NCBI GenBank assembly: GCA_033296885.1
Contig: MU863935.1
Location: 1-64,000 of the forward strand
Length of the DNA stretch: 64,000 nucleotides
Direction of reading: 5' to 3'
DNA from: Triangularia verruculosa
Lineage: Eukaryota; Ascomycota; Sordariomycetes; Sordariales; Podosporaceae
In this document: one piece after another, positions 11,667 through 22,598 of the stretch
How the letters are laid out: every line of letters begins with the position of its first letter
How positions within the stretch are numbered: the stretch's first letter is position 1
Notes under the pieces: generated by a model
Database searches by the model: none
Told to the model about the DNA's origin: nothing
What the model saw: the letters and a program-made list of their open reading frames with translations, nothing else
Program-made: the position numbers and the translations under genes

Positions 11667-12238
11667 ATGTCATCCCCCTCCCGTATAACGCAAGCTGCAC
11701 GCCAGATCATCGAGTGCCTCCGCACCCACCGCATCAACACCCTGACTGATCTGTGCCGCGTCGAAAGGCTGTCAGCCGGCGCCAAGGAAGAGGCAGACCA
11801 GCTCGCCTTTCAGGAGCCCTTGACCTCAGCCTGGGTCTACTACGTCGAGTCCAACCAGATGCTGTCCGAGCTCCGCGGTCTCACCCCAAACTACGCGTTT
11901 TGTGGGGACATGTTGACCTACGCTCAAGACCTGGTCCGAAACGACCCACAGTCCAACCGCAGCTGGAATTTTGCTTGGATGGTGCTGGAGAAGATCAGGG
12001 AGGAGTAAGTCCAAATCTCCCTCGACTCGTGAAACTCCCAGTAATGCCAACAGATGACAATAGGGATCTGATACCGACCTACGCAGCGATCGAGGCGGCT
12101 AAACCTGAGATGTGGGGCGCTATCGTCCCCAATGAGCAGCAGATTCAGGAGCTGGCCGCATGCTTTACGCAGGATTGGTCCTTTGCCATCACCTGGATGC
12201 TCCAGCACTGGGCGGTTGCCCCTCCTGTGTGGTACTGA
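11667..12238 (+). CDS. Unrecognised small protein (170 aa)
   Basis: I do not recognise the family. Two exons, 11667-12004 and 12064-12238, join into a single frame of 170 aa; the intron has a consensus GTAAGT donor and a TAG acceptor, and the joint reads REEDLIPTY. The protein is soluble, has no signal peptide, and contains Trp/Tyr-rich helical-looking stretches at the end (FTQDWSFAITWMLQHW). A pyrimidine/CA-rich leader and a Kozak-like CACCATG support the start. It faces the minus-strand gene at 12881 tail to tail. Intron consensus and frame maintenance make it a likely real gene. Confidence 0.7.
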
Positions 12239-12880
12239 GCTGTTGCCTTTTCGAGGATGATACACGATTGAAAGGGGTTTCTTTTTTTCTTATTCGTTCT
12301 GTCTTTAATAACTTTGTACAGGGAAGCGTTAGATTCATTTTACTGTTCGTCAAATTATAGAGCGATTTGATAGATGTTCATCAATTACAGAACTTTACAT
12401 AAACGTTTGGATCATTCTTCCATACCTAATCTAACATGTTCTATTTCAGGTGGTTTAAGATTGTTTTGAAGTTCTTGAACTCTTTACTCCAACTTCTTCA
12501 GAGAAACCCGCTGGTCCTACAAGACCGCGTACCTAACGTCGGGATCACTCCCGATTCTTGCATATCCGCTTTGCATTTGTCGTAACTGGAGACTCAAACT
12601 CCACCATCCCGAGTTGTTGTTTACGGGCTTGAAAAGTGCGGTGGCTTTTCAAAGCCTCGAGGGTCCTTATCAGCGCAATTTCCCAGATTTCCTAAACAGC
12701 GTTTACTCAGGATCAACTGGTTAATAAACTGTTGACCCAACTGCCCACGAACGGCTTGATGACTCTGTCTGTTCTCCCTTGGTTCCATCACCCACTCCCT
12801 GAGGAATTGTGCGCATACCCACCTCATCCGCGTCGAGCTCCTCCGTGACGATTTTTCTAATGTCTCTCTGCTAGGTACCA
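12239..12880. other. Convergent 3' intergenic region
   Basis: AT-richer sequence after the gene at 11667 (12250-12440) looks like 3' untranslated DNA. No coding segment or repeat was seen. Confidence 0.4.
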
Positions 12881-13903
12881 TTATAACCCCGAGCAACACT
12901 TTTGTGATCGAACATGAATGTGAACAGGACGCAACATGAAATCATCAAGCAGCTTGCTAGGTCTTGGCCTCGGTGCTGGTAACTTTATATACTGCAGTGC
13001 CCTGGAGCCGACGAGCTGGGTTGGTTCCTCTTCTGCTGCTCCCCGGCTTGGCAGCTGTGGTGAACGGGGTAGTGTCGAGGATGGGGTGATGGGAGTGGCC
13101 AGGGAGGGTACGTAGTCTTCGGTTTCATAAGTAGAATGACACAACAGCTCATCAGTCTGTGTCGGCGGCGTTAAGAGTTGTCGTGGGGGCGACATTTTCG
13201 CCCGCCGAGGGCGCGAAGGCTTCCGTTGGTGCCTTGGTTTTGAGGCGGCAGGTTCTGATGTTGCCAGTGGTTGATGGGAGCGCAGCCGTTGCGATCGTCT
13301 GCGTAGTGGCCGGGTGAGGGTGTTTTTGGTGGCTGCCGCTTCTTGCATATCTTGGCGGATATCTCTTGGCGGTGTCGCTGGCACCCACCCGGTCAGGTTG
13401 TTGACGGTTGGACAGAGCTTCTGCAGTAAGGTGCGTGTCTCGTCCAAGACACGGTCGGATTCGAGAGACATGGAATAGTTGTCGAGGTAGTGACAAAACA
13501 TGCGATAAAACTGCAGGTGTTGCCCTATTTCCACCTCAATGGGTGTCATCCACCTGATGCGATGATCAGAAAAAGTCCAGTCGTGATTTTCTCTGGCCTT
13601 TTGACAGAACTGGACAGCGAGACGGAGCAGGTTATTAACGGCGTAGTCTATTCGATGTTCAACTGCATAGGCGTGATGCTGCATGATGGATGCAAAGAGC
13701 CGGTTGACATCCGGAAGCAGATGCAAGCTGAGATGCTTGTTCGGGGTGGTGTGCATCACGTCTTCAATAGCGCATATCGTCTCAAAGGCATCCTGCCACC
13801 GGCACTCGTTTAAATATCGGACTGCACACCTGAAAAGCTGTGTTTCGGCGGCTTGTTGTTGTAAATATAGCTCAATGGGTGATGGTGATGGTGATGGTGA
13901 CAT
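12881..13903 (-). CDS. Unrecognised protein with helical N-terminal domain and basic, disordered C-terminus
   Basis: I do not recognise this 340-aa single-exon protein. It begins with an SP-repeat encoded by a GGTGAT microsatellite (13877-13900), continues with a helical Cys/His-rich domain to about residue 190, and then becomes rich in Arg, Pro, Ser and Thr (about 190-310), which suggests a disordered tail with possible nuclear localisation. The ATG at 13903 was chosen because the frame upstream is only low-complexity proline. Nothing in the neighbourhood indicates a function. Confidence 0.6.
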   Translation of the reverse strand: MSPSPSPSPIELYLQQQAAETQLFRCAVRYLNECRWQDAFETICAIEDVMHTTPNKHLSLHLLPDVNRLFASIMQHHAYAVEHRIDYAVNNLLRLAVQFCQKARENHDWTFSDHRIRWMTPIEVEIGQHLQFYRMFCHYLDNYSMSLESDRVLDETRTLLQKLCPTVNNLTGWVPATPPRDIRQDMQEAAATKNTLTRPLRRRSQRLRSHQPLATSEPAASKPRHQRKPSRPRRAKMSPPRQLLTPPTQTDELLCHSTYETEDYVPSLATPITPSSTLPRSPQLPSRGAAEEEPTQLVGSRALQYIKLPAPRPRPSKLLDDFMLRPVHIHVRSQKCCSGL

Positions 13904-15424
13904 GGTGGGTGTATCGGTGGTGACAGCGATGTACCAAAACCATCCGAGGGTGGTGTTGATGAGAAAGTGGACGAATCGGGATAAAAGCGATGGGAATGGT
14001 GTAATATCTGTTGGATGGGGGGGGGGGGGGACTTGACATGGGGGGGGGTATGAGACTGGATATCGAGCACGGGAGAAGTAAACAGGTGGAGGGGGAGGAG
14101 GTCGAAAAAAAGGCGGGCGGACGGGTTTATATACCTGCAAATCGTCCATCAAGTCGACCAATGAAATATCAGGGTGGAATCGCCCGTCGTCGAGTCCTGC
14201 GGATGGACTTAGAGCAGCAATATGTTGATGGGTGGGTGATGTGGTTTTGGGAAAGGGTGGAACAGCTAGGTTGGTGTACCCCTTAAAGCGGCGAACACCC
14301 CTGGGCTGGGCACCCACTCCCATCCACCCACATCTCTTCCCCTTCCCCCACCCCAATTATTTGCTCGCTCTCCACTTGTCGGTTTTTGGCATCACAGTAT
14401 CCCGGTCAGCAAACTATATCGAGCCGATGCGCCATCGAACATCTGTCTGTAAGTGTTTCTATACTCATGGATTTTAACTTCGTGCTCGGATGGGGGAAGT
14501 AGATGGCAATGCACGTAAGCCAACTACTGCAGGACGATACGAAATGGACCGGACAAAGGTGAGGCGTGAACTTCTGAATGACCTAACCACTTCATGCTGG
14601 AGTTTATGGGTGGGTGGTTGTTTTGGTGCCTGGTCCATGTTGCTCGATATCGTATCTGGGTGAGGAAGGCACGGTGCCATGGACGCTTGTCTGGACGTGT
14701 CGAGATGCGGTCGATGCAAGTTGCTGCCACGAGCGCACGAATGAATCCTGATAACCAAGGCCGCGTGGATCTTCTGAGGCTGGGACGTAACTATGGCGAA
14801 AGACAGGCTTATGATTCCAATGCTGATTGCATGCCTCTGAGATTTTTTGATGGAAGGTGGGTTGCGCCAACTGTGGGAGAGAGATGAGATGTCGTTGGGT
14901 GCTTAGGTAATTCACGGACCCACCTTTAACCACCCTGACTTCACCCACACGACCAGCTTTGGATGCCGCGTTGATAACAGGATATCAAATCAACAAATTT
15001 ACATTACGTCGTAAATATTTTAGCCCATACTTTTCTTTCAGGAGCGGCTGTGTTGGGTCTTCATCGTTGGGGATAGCCGGCTGACAGAACAGACAGCGAA
15101 ATAATACACTAACAGTGAGTGGCTATGTGGAGGAGGTAATCTCATAAGGCTCTATCTCAGCTTGCGGGCAGCCTCGATGATGGGTCCCCTCAAAAGAGGT
15201 CTGAATGACTGGTGTGTTTGCCCAGCGGCACCATCATTGGGATAGAATGGCTTCTGTACGCGGCACACGACAGATGCGACTGGATCCTAGGTAGTTTCTT
15301 CGCCCGCGTCATTGTCATTTGTTGATATGGGTGAACTTGAAAGAAGTTACACTATAGTATAGCGTTGTTGACGAGCAGCACGCAAGCCCCTCTGTCCGAT
15401 ATATGCCAATGCATCCGCAATCGC
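13904..15424. other. 1.5-kb intergenic region with poly-G runs
   Basis: Two homopolymer G runs (14017-14030 and 14040-14048) lie about 115-145 bp upstream of the minus-strand gene ending at 12881, where they would read as C runs on the coding strand. The rest shows no supported gene; short frames at 14474-14948 look random. Confidence 0.45.
14017..14048. repeat. Paired poly-G tracts (14 and 9 G)
   Basis: Two G runs are separated by nine bases (ACTTGACAT). Runs of this length can form quadruplex structures and are prone to slippage and sequencing error. Confidence 0.8.
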
Positions 15425-16966
15425 TTACAGGCCCTCCACGAGTCTGTCCAGCAACACGTCGTTAAACTTCCACAACATTGTCGTAAAGTCAGCGGCAATT
15501 CCATTGCCCGTGAACCAGGTCGACCTTTTTCCTTGAAGAGCGTACATATCTTCCATCCAGCCCTCTCTCAACTCCTGGGCGCTGACACCAAACCCTCCAG
15601 GACCATGGTCGGACCACGCGACGAACTCAACTTCTTCGCCCTCCAGGTCTGGCAGTGTTCCTGCCTCCACCATTTTCTGGATTGCTTGCCGAGCGACCTT
15701 CTTCGCTTCGGACGGAGGGAAAGCCGTGTAGTTTGTACCACTCAATCCCAGACTGAAGAGGGGAGCATCGCTGGCAAGGCTGGTGAAGCTCAGCACAAAG
15801 GGGGTTTGGAGAAAAGGGGAAAGTGGGTTTGACGTGGCTGAGAGGGGGAGATTCCGTAGTTGGGTGCCGACGGGAAGCTTGGAGTGTTTGGCGATGGCAG
15901 TGTGGCTCCTGCCATACTTGGGTTTGGAGAAGTGATTAATTTCTGATGGAGATAGATCGAAGGGGGCGAGATTCTCCCTGGTGGGCGGAATAGCCAGGAG
16001 TAGCTTCTTGGCGATGATAAGCTTCTTGGTGGACCTTTCCTTTGTTGTACCGGTTTCCTTGCCTTTCCCACCTTCACTACCTGGCTCTTCTTCAAGATCG
16101 ACAAAGGGGGATGAGTCGATTACCAATTCAATGCCCGAGTTGCTCCGCTTTGACTCAACAACCATTGAGCTGTAGATAACATCGTTGCCAAGAAGGGTGC
16201 TGATCTTGTCATACAAAACTTGGTTCCCGCCGTCGACCTTGAACATACCCACCTCGCCAAAGAAGACCTTGGACCAGGCTGTCGGGAAAGCTTTGATGAT
16301 GCTCAAAGTCAGGATATCTTCAAAGTCGCCTCTTGAGCCAACACCCCCACCAGTGGACGGATACATGGTTGCCAGCATGGCCTCAATACCGTGCTTCTTG
16401 GCAAACTCGCCGATAGGCAATAAAAGATCCTCCGGAATGTCCTTGCCGGCTGGTAGACCCCAGTAGCCTGGCTGGGTCATATTGTCCCAGCCATTTGCTA
16501 TCATCAAGTCATGGAACCTTTTAATCGCAATAGGTCCAGCCGCCTCATCCGGTGAATGGAAGGCACTCGTCAGTTCTTGTCCGGATGCGAAGTCAACATA
16601 TCGTATCTCGTTGCCTCCAGCGGGAAACCATGGCGACAGTGTGACATTTATGTCTGGGCGGCTGAAGAAGTCGAACGAGTCCTGGTACGGAAAATAGAGG
16701 GCGATTCCGTAGTCGTGGATCTTTCCAGTTGTCTTATCGAGGTAAGTATCGACATGGCCACCCAAAATAGGCTCCCGTTCGACAACCACCACGCTCTTCC
16801 CATAGTCCTGTCGCAAGCGAACAGCGGCATGCGAGCCTGAAGCCCCTCCTCCGATGATCGCCACATCCTTGTAAATTATGTCTTCGCTGCGGAACGCAGC
16901 ACGCTGGATTCTGCCAGCAGAGACAGCCGAGATAGCGCTTGCGGCTATGAAAGCGGTGGTTCGCAT
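15425..16966 (-). CDS. Secreted FAD-dependent oxidoreductase (flavin amine-oxidase fold)
   Basis: A 513-aa flavoenzyme in one exon. A signal peptide (MRTTAFIAASAISAVSA) is followed by a Rossmann dinucleotide motif (DVAIIGGGASGSHAAVRL, about residues 35-52) and the ERE end of the second beta strand that binds the ribose. The substrate domain contains HDYGIALYFP and a central Glu/Lys-rich loop; the C-terminal FAD-contact region is WFTGNGIAADFTTML. It resembles the fungal beta-cyclopiazonate-dehydrogenase-like group, but the substrate is unknown. The ATG at 16966 starts exactly at the signal peptide; a longer in-frame start at 17044 would place 26 residues before it and is less likely. Confidence 0.85.
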   Translation of the reverse strand: MRTTAFIAASAISAVSAGRIQRAAFRSEDIIYKDVAIIGGGASGSHAAVRLRQDYGKSVVVVEREPILGGHVDTYLDKTTGKIHDYGIALYFPYQDSFDFFSRPDINVTLSPWFPAGGNEIRYVDFASGQELTSAFHSPDEAAGPIAIKRFHDLMIANGWDNMTQPGYWGLPAGKDIPEDLLLPIGEFAKKHGIEAMLATMYPSTGGGVGSRGDFEDILTLSIIKAFPTAWSKVFFGEVGMFKVDGGNQVLYDKISTLLGNDVIYSSMVVESKRSNSGIELVIDSSPFVDLEEEPGSEGGKGKETGTTKERSTKKLIIAKKLLLAIPPTRENLAPFDLSPSEINHFSKPKYGRSHTAIAKHSKLPVGTQLRNLPLSATSNPLSPFLQTPFVLSFTSLASDAPLFSLGLSGTNYTAFPPSEAKKVARQAIQKMVEAGTLPDLEGEEVEFVAWSDHGPGGFGVSAQELREGWMEDMYALQGKRSTWFTGNGIAADFTTMLWKFNDVLLDRLVEGL

Positions 16967-17512
16967 CCTGATAGGAGTTTGGGCCGGAGGGAGTACAGAG
17001 GTGTAGCAAGAGAACGTGGCGACAGGGGGGGACGAAAGATGCAACTACCTCCAGATATAGAGTATCGGTCCCAGTCACCGTGTTTTTGGACCCCGAACGA
17101 TAGGTATTGCCGGAGGCTACTGGCTATTTGACCAATGCAACGGAGACATGGTGAAAACGACTGCATGTCATCAATTAGTACCATCATGATTCGTCGAAGC
17201 GGGGCTCTGTGGTAGCATCAACCCCTTTCAGTGCCTAAAAAGGCCACTATTGCCGGATTGTGGACACGACGATAAGCTACAGCTGTAGGTACAGCTGTTA
17301 ATGTTCACAGCCTTCACTAAACAATTTCGAGACTTTACCTTACTTACACGTGTGGGCATATCTGATGATGAGCACCTAGGTACCTATTTAATGAACCGTA
17401 AACGTTGCTTCGAAAACTACCTCTCTATCTAAGGGCGATAATGAGCACTAACACGCCGCCTACTTTCTGCTACCAACACGTTGCCAGTTGAATGAATTCC
17501 TCCTCTAGGTAT
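16967..17512. other. Intergenic region
   Basis: This is the upstream region of the oxidoreductase. It contains ACCTAGGTACCT near 17374, an element that recurs in several spacers of the window, and no coding segment that I can support. Confidence 0.4.
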
Positions 17513-18223
17513 CTAGTCATACTGACTCCAATCAATTGCACCAACGTCCTCATAGCAAGGGGCTCCAATATGGTGAATGTTCAACTCCTCCGTGCCGTCA
17601 AAGACATCCTCTGGTAGGCTGGCACATTGAGCCAAGAATCTGACAGCAACGCAGTTATCGGGAATAGACTCCACACTCGGGGCGAGCTTGACGGCGTGCT
17701 GTGGACGACCATAGGCAGGCTCTGTCTCGTTGCACACAATGAAATGCGGGTAAGGAGTGAATGCTTGAGCCCACGGACTTCTTAAACCTCCGACCACTCC
17801 CGCGCCGGTAGAACCAGGACCAATGTTGAGACCGAGGTTCACGACAGTGTCCGAGTTACCGTAAGGAGTGAACTGGAGACCTCCAGGAACTGCACCGCCC
17901 TGGACTTTGATCGGTGGTAGCGCGATGGAAGTTGCCTGGGCTGAAACGTCACGACCAGTACCGTTGACGAAGAAGACGCTTCCGATGGCTGGTTGCAAGA
18001 TGGCGGCGTTCTGGCCAGCGCCGACATGAACGCCAGAGAGAAACCAGCCGTTGATGTCTGGATTGAAAATCTCAGAGGGCGTGGAGATGTTGGCCACGAG
18101 GGTAAAGGCGTCGGCGGTGGTTTGAGGGGGGTAGTTGCCTTGGAATTGACGCCGACTTGGAGAAAAGGGCGAAGCAGTCGCCAGGCCGGCCATGAGAGTT
18201 GAATAAATGGTCTTGGTGAACAT
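17513..18223 (-). CDS. Secreted protein of unknown function (DUF7907-like)
   Basis: A single-exon 236-aa protein with a signal peptide (about residues 1-17) and a likely propeptide ending at SRR. The mature part is rich in Gly, Asn and Val with four Cys (ICNE, DNC, QCAS, APCYED) and looks like a beta-rich extracellular fold. Fungal secretomes contain many such proteins; I recall a DUF7907-type family with this layout but cannot confirm it. A TATAAAA box on the same strand lies at 18339-18345, about 120 bp before the start codon. Confidence 0.75.
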   Translation of the reverse strand: MFTKTIYSTLMAGLATASPFSPSRRQFQGNYPPQTTADAFTLVANISTPSEIFNPDINGWFLSGVHVGAGQNAAILQPAIGSVFFVNGTGRDVSAQATSIALPPIKVQGGAVPGGLQFTPYGNSDTVVNLGLNIGPGSTGAGVVGGLRSPWAQAFTPYPHFIVCNETEPAYGRPQHAVKLAPSVESIPDNCVAVRFLAQCASLPEDVFDGTEELNIHHIGAPCYEDVGAIDWSQYD

Positions 18224-19171
18224 GTTTTATATCTTAAAATATTATGAATTAATCGTAGTGGTGTAGAGTGATGGCTAGACTGTGCCGTTGGGAGATGGTG
18301 TCGACGAGGAAGGCCTTGCGGATGTCGTTGTTCGACCTTTTTATACTAGAAGACCACACCGCCGAAATGCTTAAGGATGTTACGTCGGCCGAGACCCGGC
18401 GCTTCATACGAACAAAAAACTAGATTTACATGCTGAATATCATCATATCTCTGATTCATGGCCTCTCATTTCGTATAGGTGTTGAACTTGTGCCATCATC
18501 CCACCAATTACCCGGCAGCTAAGGAGGCGAAGCCAAACCAACATCCCGGGAACTGGCGAACACGAGAAGGAATGAGGGTCGGAAACATATAAGTCCGAGG
18601 ACTGCTGGTATCATCCAACTGCGCTATGCTCTCCAGGCGGTCTGGCACCGGACCCAGCATTGGGTCACATTTACAACGTTACACAACGTACCCATGACCC
18701 ATGACGTTAGAGGCGCAGTTATGTTTTGAATACGATTTTCAAGGCAATAAATGATGCACAGCATGTTCCTTCTTATGACACCTCTTCTTGTATGAGAAAA
18801 GAATGATCCGGAATGATGTAGGGTTAGGGGTAACCGCATTAAGGGGTTCAGGGGTCAAGTGGGTCCTCGCTATCCCCCTGAGATTGAACACGGGGAACGA
18901 AGAGGCTTAAAGGCATAGAAAGAAGTGAATACTGGCACTAACATTTAACAAGAACTAGCCGAGAAACTGTTGATGTTGAATCAACAAATTCGATCGTATC
19001 ACCCCAGACTGATTGTTCCCTCCTCGTCTTCCGGGGAAGTTCCACCCAACTCGTCGTCAATGACGGGGCTCTCTGAAACCAGCTTATGACTCACACAACA
19101 AGAGTCTGTCTCAATACCGCATTTTATAGATTCCCGGTAAGCCATCTAATGCTTCACCATCACCGCTTCAC
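18224..19171. other. Intergenic region with a telomere-like stretch
   Basis: Apart from the TATA box near 18340, a GTAGGGTTAGGGGTAACC stretch lies at about 18818-18835 and is a near match to tandem TTAGGG. No gene was supported. Confidence 0.4.
18339..18345 (-). promoter_or_regulatory. TATA box for the secreted protein at 17513-18223
   Basis: TATAAAA is read on the minus strand about 116 bp upstream of the ATG, a typical distance in filamentous fungi. Confidence 0.55.
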
Positions 19172-20486
19172 TCACGCAAGAATGTTGGAGTTGCTCAACA
19201 ACCAACCTTTGGTGGCGTCGATGGTCATCTCAGCAATTTGCTTGTCGGGAGTGACCCAATATGCCTTGGCATTGGTCAAGCACGAAGACACAGCAAGACC
19301 GAGAAGGGCACCAGGTTTGGCAGGGGTAATTCCAGCATAGCAGTTGCACCAACCGCCACAGTAGGGGCCGCTGTAGACCTCGGAGAGGACCTATGAGAAA
19401 CGGAAAACAGGAAATGTGAGCCATGAGTTCTCAGCGGAGATACATTCAAAATGCTTACATTATCAGTGGTGCTAACCAGCATACGCCTCTCCACGTCTGT
19501 TCCAGGCCAGCGGTTTCTGGACGCGGCAAATTGCACGCCTTGGGCTCTTGTCGGAAAGGCAACAGCTTCGGGGAAATGTTTCGGTCAGCGTAGCTCTCTA
19601 GTAAAACTGAATTAAGAAGTGCATACCTGTCTTCCAGCTTCCCGTGCCATTGGGAACCAACTCGATAGCATCATACGGGCTGTTCTGTGATTGGTAGAAG
19701 AAATGGCTCCCATCAAGATCAAAGAAGCCAGAGGTGCTTGTTCCGTCAAGGGCTCCAGCAAAGCTGGATGCACCAGCACAGTTCACGTTGGAACTGCTCC
19801 ACTGGTACCGACAGATGCGCACCTGGTTGATGTTGTCGCGGTACATGACTGAAACCCATCCAGCGGGCGACTCGGTCACAGCAGCGATGCTGCCCGGGCG
19901 AGTAGGACTGACGTGGACCTTGGCGTTGAGGCCACGTTCGGGTTGCCTTGCACTTGTGAGTTACCGGAGATTTACGAATCGTAAGTAAGCTTACTTACCA
20001 GTTTCCATTCTCGAATCTCTTCTCCGTCAACTCTTGTGTGTTGGGAGCTGCATACCAAAGTGTTATCTGCTGACAGTTAACCCAGGTAGCGGTGAGAAAA
20101 CTCGAGTGCATACTTACGACGTCGTTATTTGAGCTATCTATCCAGTGGACAACGACCAAGGGCGTGTTAGGATGTCCCGAGACTGGTCTGTCAGAGGACA
20201 GCTTTCCTTGGGTCCAGTTCTTTTGACCAGGGTCCAGATAAGCCTCGCGCAGGTGTTGGTCGGGACTTTGGTAGTAGACGCGGGTGTATAGACTCTGTTG
20301 AGCCGTTGGAGCCAAGAGGCAGTCTGCCGGTGGCCCGTTTGGTCCGTTCAAAGTCACCTTGGACCAGGAGGCCAAACGACTCAGCGGGGTCACTGCTTCC
20401 AGACCTGTGCCTTGACCAAGGACAAACGGTACGACCGAGAAGGTGAAGAGGGCGGTGATAATCTTTGGCATGCTCATTGCGACCAT
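19172..20486 (-). CDS. Fucose-specific-lectin-like secreted protein
   Basis: Five exons (20118-20486, 19999-20066, 19627-19946, 19459-19565, 19172-19390) give 360 aa. Introns are 51, 52, 61 and 68 bp; the first is a multiple of three without a stop, so retention would add 17 residues in frame. The signal peptide ends near VLGQ. Repeated blade-like units (RVYYQSPDQHLREAYLD, VMYRDNINQVRICRYQW, FFYQSQNSPYDAIELVPN, AYWVTPDKQIAEMTID) match the layout of fungal fucose-binding beta-propeller lectins, in which each blade binds fucose through Arg, Glu and Trp. The Cys pair in YCGGWCNCYAG is unusual. The family assignment rests on pattern, not on alignment. Confidence 0.75.
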
Positions 20487-21395
20487 GATATGACTTGAAT
20501 TGGTTGAGTACCTAAGGCACTGATGGTGTCGTTGCTGTTGAGAGTGAGCCAGCTGGGCATAAAGGTCCCTTCTTTTATAGTTTTTGAACAAACAATTCCC
20601 TTACCTAACTCGTTCATGATCAAAAGCTATATCGAGATTTTACTCACCGCCATATTCCGTACTCTCCTGGCAACAAAGCTCATGGGGGTGCACTCATTTA
20701 CTTTCAGCTCTTATCATGTCGTCGATCACACCCTTTTTCATGCAGCAGAGTCCAGGAAACCAATCTTAAATCGGCCATGTCGGGAGTGTCTACCTACCTT
20801 TACCAAATCATGTCCGGCCTCAGCGGCCGCTCAATCACACCCCGTGAGCTTTCGTTAACACTATCAGTGCCTGCTACCGCCATTGAAGTTCGGATTACAT
20901 CCCCTAGTCTTAACATGGATCGAGTCTCTAGTGGGGATGCCAAAGACAATGCATCTCAGAATGGTCGTTGGATGAGCTTGGCAAAAGGCCCGAGTAGATA
21001 ATTCTGTGATATGTGGTGGAGTATTGACATTGGTGTAACTTGGATCTCACCAGTCTTTGGCTTGGTTCCGAGTTCAGATGCAACCCCTTGGCAAAGTGCT
21101 TATTAGAAGGAGCATCATAGTTTTTCTACTTCATGCTGAAGCACATTGCTATTTTTGATAGGTGGGGAGCCCAACAATGACCGTCTCCGATCTCGACAAC
21201 AAGATTCGCTTGAAGGGGTCAGATTTCAATTCTACGGAAGAATAGGTATGTCATGGAACTTTAGATACGTGTATGACCTAGAACCCGGTATGACTAAATA
21301 CTTGACTGCTGAAATTTGATAAGAAATGTCGATATTTCGACACGAATGAGATCTTTGCTCGTCCACCGGTGACTCGTCTTCATGGCTGCCAGCCT
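20487..21395. other. Intergenic region
   Basis: Apart from the lectin promoter, no gene, repeat or RNA was recognised in these 900 bp. Confidence 0.4.
20573..20579 (-). promoter_or_regulatory. TATA box for the lectin-like gene
   Basis: TATAAAA on the minus strand lies about 87 bp upstream of the ATG at 20486. Confidence 0.5.
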
Positions 21396-22598
21396 TCAAG
21401 ACTGAATGGCCAGCTCGCTCATCGTAAAATGATTGTTACAAAACTGAGCTGTCTCTGGTAGGTAACGCTGCAAAGCAACAGTCCTCCATTCGCTCCACTC
21501 AAGCCCCTGATCAACACCAACCCCGTCCCTTAACCCTCTGAAAAGCGCCTTGAAGTCATCCCAGTACTTCTCAATGTCAAATTTAATACAAAAGAGGAAT
21601 CGATGCAGTAATCGCCCATGTCGAATGGCATCCCCAAAATTCTGCCTCCCTTTAGAATCCAGTATCCGGCCAAACGTCTCTTCGTCCTCGTCGGGTATTT
21701 CAATCCCGTCATAAAAACTTTTGACAGGTAGTATGCCCATGGGCGAGTTGAAAGCAACACATGCTGGTGCGGTGTATGCAGACTCCCAGTCTATGACTCC
21801 TGTAATGTTGTAGTCTTCATCGATCAAGATATGGTCCATCTTCTCATCTGCGTGCTTGAGATAGTACGGGAAGCGGGCCCCCTGCCCACCTGTCAAGTCT
21901 TCTATCTTGGGTATCAAGTCGAGCAGGAAGCGGTGGATCAAGAGTGCATCCACTGACCGCCTTGTGTAGATCTCTTTCTGCTCAATCATTTCCAAGATGC
22001 GAAGGATGTACCGGGTACAGTGTTCACTCCATGACTGACATGGCGGCAAATCAACCGTCAGCTCCTTGGCAAATGCCCCGATATGGCTGCTGCCAGGGAT
22101 ATCCAGAGATCCCAATCCATGGAATGGGCGACGGCTGAGGTCGATGTAGATGTCCGCCAGCTGGTTCAGCACCTTTCTTCTTTGCTCGCGGGTGGCACTA
22201 TGCCAACAGAGGGGGGCGCCGGGAAGCTTCTCCATCAAGATATATCCTATTCCGACTGGGTTTTCTGGGCTTTCGAGGCCGTAGTCAAACAGTATCGGTG
22301 CAGGCACCTTTGTGTGTTCGAGAAATCCCAACGTTGCAGCTTCGCTTTTGATCATGTAGTTCCGAACTGAGGGCGGCGTGGAGCTGGGCTGGCGAATCCG
22401 AGCAATCCATGTGACACCGTCCTCGAACTCGAGATCAAGGTGAAAGTGTCTGGTACCCATCATCGAGGACGCTTCATTGTCTCGATATTGCTCTTGGCGT
22501 ACACGACAGGGTGTCCCATTTCGGATTTTGCTCGCGCGCTTGACAAGAGCTGCAGTGTTGAGCCTGCGAGTGCTAGCATATATTGCAAGATTTGCCAT
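21396..22598 (-). CDS. Fungal APH-family phosphotransferase (kinase-like fold)
   Basis: A single-exon 400-aa protein of the aminoglycoside/choline-kinase-like fold found in many copies in fungi. The N-lobe shows WIARIRQP and a Glu-containing helix (YMIKSEAATLGFLEHT), with a hinge at YILMEKLPG. The catalytic loop reads KHADEKMDHILID, in which the Asn of the usual H-x-D-x4-N pattern is His, as I recall for part of this fungal group; the magnesium-binding Asp is in GVIDWESA. Such proteins may phosphorylate small molecules, or may be regulatory; nothing supports true drug resistance. No signal peptide or membrane segment. Confidence 0.85.
   Translation of the reverse strand: MANLAIYASTRRLNTAALVKRASKIRNGTPCRVRQEQYRDNEASSMMGTRHFHLDLEFEDGVTWIARIRQPSSTPPSVRNYMIKSEAATLGFLEHTKVPAPILFDYGLESPENPVGIGYILMEKLPGAPLCWHSATREQRRKVLNQLADIYIDLSRRPFHGLGSLDIPGSSHIGAFAKELTVDLPPCQSWSEHCTRYILRILEMIEQKEIYTRRSVDALLIHRFLLDLIPKIEDLTGGQGARFPYYLKHADEKMDHILIDEDYNITGVIDWESAYTAPACVAFNSPMGILPVKSFYDGIEIPDEDEETFGRILDSKGRQNFGDAIRHGRLLHRFLFCIKFDIEKYWDDFKALFRGLRDGVGVDQGLEWSEWRTVALQRYLPETAQFCNNHFTMSELAIQS

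Noticed and set aside
18818..18835. Possible telomere end or chromosome-fusion scar at GGGTTAGGGG
   Set aside because: Fewer than two exact hexamers, no subtelomeric sequence around, and ordinary genes on both sides.
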